DNA of 44,093 nt from CAZDHT01 sp964505325 (lineage in GTDB: Bacteria; Planctomycetota; PUPC01): positions 1 to 44,093 of the forward strand of contig CAZDHT010000010.1 in assembly GCA_964505325.1 (NCBI GenBank). The letters run 5' to 3'. Positions 39,148 through 44,093 of the stretch are shown here, one piece after another (position 1 is the stretch's first letter; every line of letters starts with the position of its first letter). A model generated the notes under the pieces. It saw nothing but the letters and a program-made list of their open reading frames with translations, did no database searches and had not been told where the DNA came from. A program made the translations under genes and the position numbers.

Positions 39148-40248
39148 ATGACCTCGCGCGAACGAATGATGATCGCTCTACAGAACGGCCGGCCCGACCG
39201 CCTGCCCTGCCAGTCCCACGGCTGGATGCGCAACTGGCTCGACCTGTATCGCGACGGCGGCGACCAGTGGGATGCCTACGAATGGTCCGGCATGGACTTC
39301 GCCATCTACGTCGGCCCCGACTACGTGTTCGACGACGGCGCCCTCGCGAACTGGGCCGTCGATCGTGTCGATCTGGGCACGGATGCGGACGGCAACAACC
39401 GCTGGGAGGAGACGATCACCACGCCCAAGGGGACGCTCCACAGCGCCGGCGCCTCGAACAAGATCACCAACTGGCGCACCGAGCCGCTGCTCAAGACCGA
39501 GCAGGACTTCGCCATCTGGAACGAGTTCGTGCCCGTGCCCGCCAAGATGGAATTCCACACGCTGCAGGCCGCGCGGGAGCGGCTCGGCGACCGCGGCATC
39601 ATCCGCGTCCATCCCTACGCCTTCGGCCAGGGCAGCCCGTGGCAGAGCTTGTGCATCCTGTTCGACTCCGTGCCCGCCATCATGCTGGCGATGGACCGGC
39701 CGGGCTTCGTCCACCACGCGCTGGAAGAGATGCTCAAGAAAATCCTCCGCGTCATCGAGATGTGGCAGGGCATCCCCGCCGACATGATCGAGACCGGCGG
39801 CGGAGCCGGCTCCAGCACCGTCATCAGCCCGAAACTCCACGAGGAGTTCTGCCTGCCGTACGACCGGCGCGAGCACGAAGCGCTCCACGCCGTCGGGCTC
39901 AAGGTCGTCTATCACCTCTGCGGCGGCCTGATGCCGCTCCTCGATCTGGTCGCGCAGAACGGCTGCGACGGGATGGAGACGATGACGCCGCCGTCGATGG
40001 GCGGAGACTGCGACCTCGCGGAAGCGTCGCGGCGCGTCGGCGACCGGCTGTTCTTCATCGGCGGGTTCGACCAGAACGCCGGCTTCGAGAACGGCACGCC
40101 CGAAGACGCCCGCCGCCTGGTCCACGAGTGCTTCGAGGCGACGAAGGACCAGGCCGGCTACATCATCGCGCCGTCCGACCACTTCTTCACCGGCGACCCG
40201 GCCAACGTCCGCGCCTTCGCCGACGCTGCCAAGGAATGCGTGTATTGA
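39148..40248 (+). CDS. uroporphyrinogen-decarboxylase-family (MtaA/CmuA-like) methyltransferase
   Basis: A 366-residue protein of the UroD superfamily; ATG 39148, eight bases after GGAG. Start TSRERMMIALQNGRPDRLPC fits the family. Unlike heme UroD, the likely zinc site of corrinoid:coenzyme methyltransferases is present: H256-x-C258 (VVYHLCGG) and C273 (QNGCDG). Such proteins (MtaA, CmuA, MtbA) carry methyl groups between a corrinoid protein and an acceptor; many relatives in glycan clusters have unknown substrates. Thus a role with the MttB homologue at 9295-10749 is possible but distant. It is the last of a GH130-Gfo/Idh-AKR series, so a sugar-linked reaction is the other option. It converges with the Kelch gene, 48 bases away. 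Confidence 0.85.
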   Translation: MTSRERMMIALQNGRPDRLPCQSHGWMRNWLDLYRDGGDQWDAYEWSGMDFAIYVGPDYVFDDGALANWAVDRVDLGTDADGNNRWEETITTPKGTLHSAGASNKITNWRTEPLLKTEQDFAIWNEFVPVPAKMEFHTLQAARERLGDRGIIRVHPYAFGQGSPWQSLCILFDSVPAIMLAMDRPGFVHHALEEMLKKILRVIEMWQGIPADMIETGGGAGSSTVISPKLHEEFCLPYDRREHEALHAVGLKVVYHLCGGLMPLLDLVAQNGCDGMETMTPPSMGGDCDLAEASRRVGDRLFFIGGFDQNAGFENGTPEDARRLVHECFEATKDQAGYIIAPSDHFFTGDPANVRAFADAAKECVY

Positions 40249-40296
40249 CGGGCAGACCACCGGCCGGCCGCAGGCGGGCGGAGCGGCTCTGAGCAT

Positions 40297-42510
40297 CTAC
40301 TGGTGCCATCCATCCTTCGGCAGCCACGGCGCGTAGTGACCGCGCCACGGACGGAACCCCCACGCGGCGTGTGACGGGAGGCCCTGCTGGCCGAGCGCGT
40401 CGACCACCACGACGTAGTACCGCCGCGACCGGCTGCCCGCTGTCTTGTCGAGGAAGGTCGTCTCGGTGATCGGCTTGGGCGTCAGCTGAACAAGGCAACC
40501 GGGCGTGAGGAACCGGTCGTTGAGGCGATAGACGAGGTAGCCCCGGATCTCTTTGTGCGGGCTCGGTGACCAGCGCAGCCGCACGCCGGCCCCCTCCTCC
40601 TTGCTCCACAGGTTCTCGACCTCGTTGGGCACGGTCATCTGGTACGGGCTGTCGCCGCCCTCGACGCCGAGCTGGCTCACCGCGCGGACGCGGTACGCGT
40701 AGAGGGTGAACGGGCAGCCGGGCTTCTTCATGTCGTACGTCCTGGTCGCGCCTTCGAGGCCCCCTCTGCCGAACCACGGCTGCCACGAGATCTTTTTGAT
40801 CGTAACCGGCTTTGACAGGTCGACCGTGTCGGTGAACGACGTCGCTTTGACCGGCTTGGGGGTGAGGCGGACGAACTGGCCCAGCGCCGCCTTCTCCACC
40901 ATCGCGCCGAGGTCGATGCCCGCGGCGTACTGCTTGACCGTCTGGATTTTCTGCGCCGCCGAGATCGGCCGCAGCACCGCGCGTTCGACGACATAACCGA
41001 CGACGTCCGGGTCCTTCGACTTCTCCCACGAGAAGACCACCTTGTCCTTCGCCAGCACGTCGACCCGGGAGTTGATGATGAGGTGGGGCTGCGTGCGAAC
41101 GGCGCGGCTCGGCTCTGATTCGACTAGCTTCAGCGGGATTGGCCCCGGGCCGACGTATACTGCGGGGCCCACGCGGACCGCCGCCGTCACACGGTACGTG
41201 TAGACCTCGCCTGAGCCGAGTTCGGTATCGACGAACGTCGTCCCCTTGACCGGCTCCTTGGAGAGCTTGCCGAACGCCACCTGCCAGGGCTCTCTGGTGT
41301 GCGAACGGTAGACGTGATACCCGACCGCGCCGCCAACACCCTTCCACGCAAGCTTCACTTTGCCGCCCGGTTGGGTCTCCGCGGTCAACTCGGTTGGATG
41401 CATCCGCGGCTGCTTGTTCCTGAGCCACCTGAGCGCCATGAGGATTTTCTGCGCACCCAATCGATACGTCCAGATCTGCTGTTCTTTGCGCGTGCGGCCC
41501 TCGAGAATTACGATGTTGCGGTCGGGCAGGTAGCGCATCAGTCGCCCGCGCGTCCCGCTGTAGTCCGGCTCCTGCGGCGGGTTCATCCTGGTCCATTGGT
41601 TGTTGCCGAGGTCGTAGGTCCACGTCTCCATCCGCCGCTTCGACTCGTCCTTGGTATCGTAGCGGCCGGCGAGGGTGACCAGGATCATCTTGCGGGTCAG
41701 CGAGTCGTAGACCATCGTCGGGCAACTGCGAATCCCCGGCGGGCTGACCTTCGGCTTCATGTCGATCCATTTGTCCTTGGCGATGTCGTAAACCCACGTC
41801 CGCTCGTCGCTCTGGTAGTGGTCGCCGAAGAGCACGATCTTGTCGTGCACCGTGTCCAGCGCCATCCCGGCGTAGGTGCGCTTTCTGATCTGGGGGCTCT
41901 GGTTGACCGAGCGCCAGGTGTTGGTGTGGGGGTCGTAGCAGCGCAGCTTGGTGTCGTAGACCCAGATGATGTCGCGCTTGGGATCGTAGAACCCGGGCTT
42001 GCCGACGTTGAGGGCCGGCTCCTTGCCGGGGCGCATGTTGGTCCACTTGTTCCTGCCCAGGCCGTAGGTCCAGACCGAGTCTTCGCGCAGGAAGCGGCCG
42101 CGGTCCCAGTACCAGCCGTGCCCGAACGCCGGGTAGCTGAAGCGGACGAACAGGCCGCGGCGGGTGTCGAAGACGTTTTCTCGGCAGCAGCAGTTGCCGG
42201 GCGGGTTGTTGTTGGTGCGATGGAATTCCCACTTGCACGTCTGGATATCGAACGTCCAGGTCTCGGAGAGCTGCGGCCCGCCGCCGCCCGGGTCGTGCGC
42301 CCCCCAGCGGATCATCTTGCCGTGCGTGGGATCGTAGGCCCAGCTCGACTCATACCCAAGCCGAGGGGAGGGCGGTCCGCCGGGAAGTGGGCTGCGCTTG
42401 ACCCAGGTGTTCGGCGTCTGCTCGGCGATCGACGGCACGGTGCCCGCCGCTGAGTACGCCGAAGCAAGCAAGAGGCTCGCCACCAGGAGCAGCGGGACAA
42501 CATGTTTCAT
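40297..42510 (-). CDS. secreted Kelch-propeller / FnIII protein
   Basis: A 737-residue exported protein; ATG 42510, with AAAGGA eight bases upstream and signal peptide VVPLLLVASLLLASAYSAAG. Residues about 30-365 form a Kelch-like propeller (NTWVKRSP, SETWTFDIQTCKWEF, NTWRSVNQ, RTWVYDIAKDKWIDM), then fibronectin-III-like modules up to RRYYVVVVDALGQQGLP. It is a paralogue of the HEAT-Kelch protein at 3236-6809: both share MIRWGAH or IVKWGAH before PQL(S/G)ETW and an almost identical ending, but this one lacks the HEAT half. A CCC triplet occurs (PGNCCCREN). No enzyme motif is visible; galactose-oxidase-like catalysis is unlikely. Probably binds a carbohydrate or protein outside the cell. Confidence 0.85.
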   Translation of the reverse strand: MKHVVPLLLVASLLLASAYSAAGTVPSIAEQTPNTWVKRSPLPGGPPSPRLGYESSWAYDPTHGKMIRWGAHDPGGGGPQLSETWTFDIQTCKWEFHRTNNNPPGNCCCRENVFDTRRGLFVRFSYPAFGHGWYWDRGRFLREDSVWTYGLGRNKWTNMRPGKEPALNVGKPGFYDPKRDIIWVYDTKLRCYDPHTNTWRSVNQSPQIRKRTYAGMALDTVHDKIVLFGDHYQSDERTWVYDIAKDKWIDMKPKVSPPGIRSCPTMVYDSLTRKMILVTLAGRYDTKDESKRRMETWTYDLGNNQWTRMNPPQEPDYSGTRGRLMRYLPDRNIVILEGRTRKEQQIWTYRLGAQKILMALRWLRNKQPRMHPTELTAETQPGGKVKLAWKGVGGAVGYHVYRSHTREPWQVAFGKLSKEPVKGTTFVDTELGSGEVYTYRVTAAVRVGPAVYVGPGPIPLKLVESEPSRAVRTQPHLIINSRVDVLAKDKVVFSWEKSKDPDVVGYVVERAVLRPISAAQKIQTVKQYAAGIDLGAMVEKAALGQFVRLTPKPVKATSFTDTVDLSKPVTIKKISWQPWFGRGGLEGATRTYDMKKPGCPFTLYAYRVRAVSQLGVEGGDSPYQMTVPNEVENLWSKEEGAGVRLRWSPSPHKEIRGYLVYRLNDRFLTPGCLVQLTPKPITETTFLDKTAGSRSRRYYVVVVDALGQQGLPSHAAWGFRPWRGHYAPWLPKDGWHQ

Positions 42511-42548
42511 TGCTCGTTCCTTTCACGTGTGGTGCAACCGGCTTTCCT

Positions 42549-42577
42549 ATTGTATCCGGCTCGCGCCGCGCTGCCAA
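42549..42577 (-). promoter_or_regulatory. sigma-70-type promoter of the Kelch gene
   Basis: Minus strand: TTGGCA (42577-42572), 17 bases, TACAAT (42554-42549). The start near 42542 gives a leader of about 32 bases. It abuts the truncated 5' end of the neighbouring pseudogene. Confidence 0.65.
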
Positions 42578-42589
42578 GCTCGCAGGATC

Positions 42590-43174
42590 CCGATCGCGCC
42601 AGGGGCGTGGAGCGGCGAACGCGTCCGCGGCCCGGTGCGCGTCGACCGTCTGCTCCGGGAGGGCGATGCGGTCGAGCACGCGAACCTGACGTTCGAGGTG
42701 CTGCACACACCCGGCCACGAGCGCGGCCTGATCACACTATTCGAGCGGGAGCGGCGGCTGGCGTTTGTCGGCGACCTGCCGCAGGGCGGGATGGACAACT
42801 CGGGCAACTGGCTCGGGCTATTCCACGACGTCGCCGCGCAGCGGCGCAGCCTGCGGCGTGTCGCCGAGCTGAATCCGGCGTGGGAGTTCCGGGGCCATCG
42901 CGTCCCACATCACGGTGCGGACGTCGGGGCCAACCTCGCTGCGTCCGTGGCACGGTTGGACAACATCGAGGCGGCGCTACTCGAGACGCTGGGCGCAAAG
43001 TCGCCGATCAGCGTGCCGAACGCGGCGCGCGCCGCGTTCCGCGCCCTGTTCGACCTCGAAGTCACACAGCCGCCGGGCTACGCCGTCACGACCGTGCTCG
43101 CGTTCTTCATCGACCTGGCGCAGCGCGGGCGGGTCCGCCGCACGGACGACCTCGAATGGGAGTCGGCCAAATGA
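42590..43174 (+). pseudogene. metallo-beta-lactamase-fold hydrolase, 5' truncated
   Basis: From about 42600 the frame reads GAWSGERVRGPVRVDRLL, then LTFEVLHTPGHERGLITLF, RRLAFVGDLP, FRGHRVPHHGAD and a helical C-terminal domain, i.e. the second half of a metallo-hydrolase with its later metal-binding residues. The N-terminal domain with HxHxDH is absent; upstream sequence is the promoter of the divergent Kelch gene. No start codon with a ribosome site is visible near the break, so the gene is probably dead. Its end overlaps the next start as ATGA (43171-43174), showing that it once was co-translated with the lipoprotein gene. Confidence 0.65.
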
Positions 43175-43262
43175 GGCAAGCGATCAAGTGGGCTGTGGCT
43201 TGCGGCTTCACGCTGGCCTGCGGCTGCACCCCAACGATTTCGTCCGCGCAGAGCCAAGAGCC
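43171..43262 (+). pseudogene. lipoprotein gene start, cut off by transposase DNA
   Basis: ATG 43171 overlaps the preceding stop. The encoded MRQAIKWAVACGFTLACGC is a lipoprotein signal (cysteine 19). After about 30 codons the frame runs into transposase-like sequence (LITSDAYKPYRAVLLEVYG), so only the beginning remains. Function unknown. Confidence 0.5.
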
Positions 43263-43790
43263 GCGCGGCGTACCGCCTGAACTCATCACGAGTGATGCGT
43301 ATAAGCCGTATCGAGCCGTTCTGCTGGAAGTGTACGGCGAGAAGAAACCGGTCAAGCGCCGCCATCGGCGGGCCGCCCGCCCAAGCCGCGGCGGATTCCA
43401 CCGCCCGGAATGGTGTATGCCGTCGTGCACAAAGTCCGCCGCAAGGGACGAGTCGTCCGTGTCAGCGTCCGAGTTGTTTTTGGGACCGAAGAACAACTTT
43501 GCGCAGCACTGCACTGTTCCAGCGTCTCCGAGCACGTCAACATCGCTTACGTCGAACGCTACAACGCGACGGACAGGCATCTCAACTCGCGGAAGGCCAG
43601 GAAGGTCTATTCCTTCTCCAAGCATCCGCTGTTCCACGAAGCGGCGACCTATTTCACGCAAGGCATCTACAACTTCTGCCGCCACAATCGCGGGTTGACC
43701 ATCAAAACCTGCTCGCATTCCCGCACGCGGCTGACACGCAGAGCGCCTGCGATGGCCAGCGGGGAAACAGCAGTGCTCGGTCTAAATCCC
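43263..43790 (+). pseudogene. DDE transposase remnant, frameshifted
   Basis: In one frame LITSDAYKPYRAVLLEVYGEK (about 43290-43350) and, after a shift between about 43355 and 43372, GRPPKPRRIPPPGMVYAVVHK, VRRKGRVV, VNIAYVERYNATDRHLN, RKARKVYSFSKHPLFHE and TQGIYNFCRHNRGL. The order matches the C-terminal half of DDE transposases with a YAVVHKxRxxGRVV block, the glutamate of the catalytic triad in VER, and a final PAMAxG motif (here APAMASG). The N-terminal part with the first aspartates is missing, so it is inactive. The family (IS1-like or related) is uncertain. It ends next to the double-hairpin copy at 43801. Confidence 0.6.
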
Positions 43791-43800
43791 GTGTGCGGGC

Positions 43801-43849
43801 GTGGCACGGCCATCCTGGCCGTGATACCACGGGCAAGATGCCCGTGCCA
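43801..43849. repeat. double-hairpin element, copy 2
   Basis: CACGGCCA-TCC-TGGCCGTG and CACGGGCA-AGA-TGCCCGTG with outer GTGGCACGG and CCGTGCCA. Compared with 35785-35835, both the G-C pair at the loop side of hairpin 2 and the linker differ, but pairing is kept. Confidence 0.8.
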
Positions 43850-43904
43850 GTGCGCCTGCGAGCGTGCATGGTCGGAGAGGTGAGAATCGTCTCCAGGTAT
43901 GCGC

Positions 43905-44093
43905 TCTCCGGCCTGTAACCAACTGCAACTGCGCCACCGCGAGGCGGGGTGGCCTGCCTGGCGGTAGGCAGGTCGGAAGGCCGTGCACGTGAAGCAGGGA
44001 GACCTGTCCGGCGACGGAGAGCCGGGCAGGAGTCAGAGCGCCCACAGTAGCGATGAAGTGCCGTAACGGGTACGGAGCGAAGGGACGCAGGAA
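43905..44093 (+). mobile_element. group II intron, 5' segment, cut by the window edge
   Basis: The text from about 43915 has features I associate with bacterial group II introns before their reverse transcriptase: CCGTGCACGTGAAGCAGGGA, then GACCTGTCCGGCGACGGAGA and GAGTCAGAGCGCCCACAGTA. Near the end one frame reads APTVAMKCRNGYGAKGRR, closely like the N-terminus of intron-encoded proteins (VAMKxGNAxGAKG). The 5' end is not clear, and the stretch before the frame seems too short for complete domains I-III, so it may be truncated upstream too. The rest lies beyond the window. Confidence 0.5.

Overview
The window is a GC-rich (roughly two-thirds G+C), gene-dense bacterial scaffold with two runs of Ns (5369-5468 and 6533-6542), so it is almost certainly part of an uncultured, metagenome-derived genome. 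A Cys-type sulfatase with an anaerobic sulfatase-maturating radical SAM enzyme, DUF3604 and DUF5107 proteins, Kelch/HEAT and SBBP propeller proteins, a pyrrolysine-free MttB homologue, RAYT/REP elements and short palindromic intergenic repeats together suggest a PVC-like or neighbouring polysaccharide-degrading lineage (Planctomycetota, Lentisphaerota, Hydrogenedentota, Armatimonadota). No rRNA or tRNA gene is present to fix the phylum; the lineage is inferred.

Layout. 1-1.5 kb: two small unknown genes and a broken hicAB toxin-antitoxin locus (antitoxin intact, toxin reduced to a stub). 1.6-6.8 kb, minus strand: a seven-repeat SBBP propeller protein and a very large secreted HEAT-Kelch-FnIII protein interrupted by both assembly gaps. 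7.0-10.7 kb: an HNH-type nuclease with a nested zinc ribbon, a DUF3604 PHP-like protein and an MttB-family methyltransferase, the last two divergent. 10.75-12.9 kb: a mobile-DNA island with a C-terminal RAYT remnant, a lone YqaJ-type nuclease and an intact RAYT framed by inverted REP palindromes. 12.9-17.5 kb, minus: a sugar ABC import operon led by a formylglycine-enzyme-like lipoprotein; the MalG-type permease carries an N-terminal triplicate of a 57-residue membrane repeat, the most unusual protein here. 17.7-19.7 kb, plus: a divergent M23-motif/PKD protein.

19.7-29.6 kb, minus: DUF5107-TPR protein, anaerobic sulfatase-maturating enzyme, von Willebrand A membrane protein, then the housekeeping set hflX, HU and rpsA, each of the last three with a good sigma-70 promoter. 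29.8-40.2 kb: a transglutaminase-like protein (minus), then a long plus-strand series: sulfatase, mutarotase-like protein, small secreted protein, metallo-beta-lactamase-fold hydrolase, ankyrin lipoprotein, GH130 phosphorylase, Gfo/Idh/MocA oxidoreductase, aldo/keto reductase and UroD-family methyltransferase. 40.3-42.5 kb, minus: a second Kelch-FnIII protein, paralogous to the one at 3.2-6.8 kb. The right end is a graveyard: a 5'-truncated metallo-hydrolase, the start of a lipoprotein, a frameshifted transposase and what looks like the 5' part of a group II intron running off the end.

Most protein-coding genes fit scavenging of sulfated or mannose-containing glycans: oligosaccharide import (ABC operon), intracellular desulfation (sulfatase plus its maturase), phosphorolysis (GH130) and redox processing of the sugars (Gfo/Idh, AKR), with secreted propeller proteins possibly binding substrates outside. 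This pathway is inferred from families and gene order. Several promoters match sigma-70 consensus closely (TTGnnn, 16-18 bases, TAnnnT), and some place the transcription start on the start codon. No tRNA, rRNA, CRISPR array or recognisable riboswitch was found.
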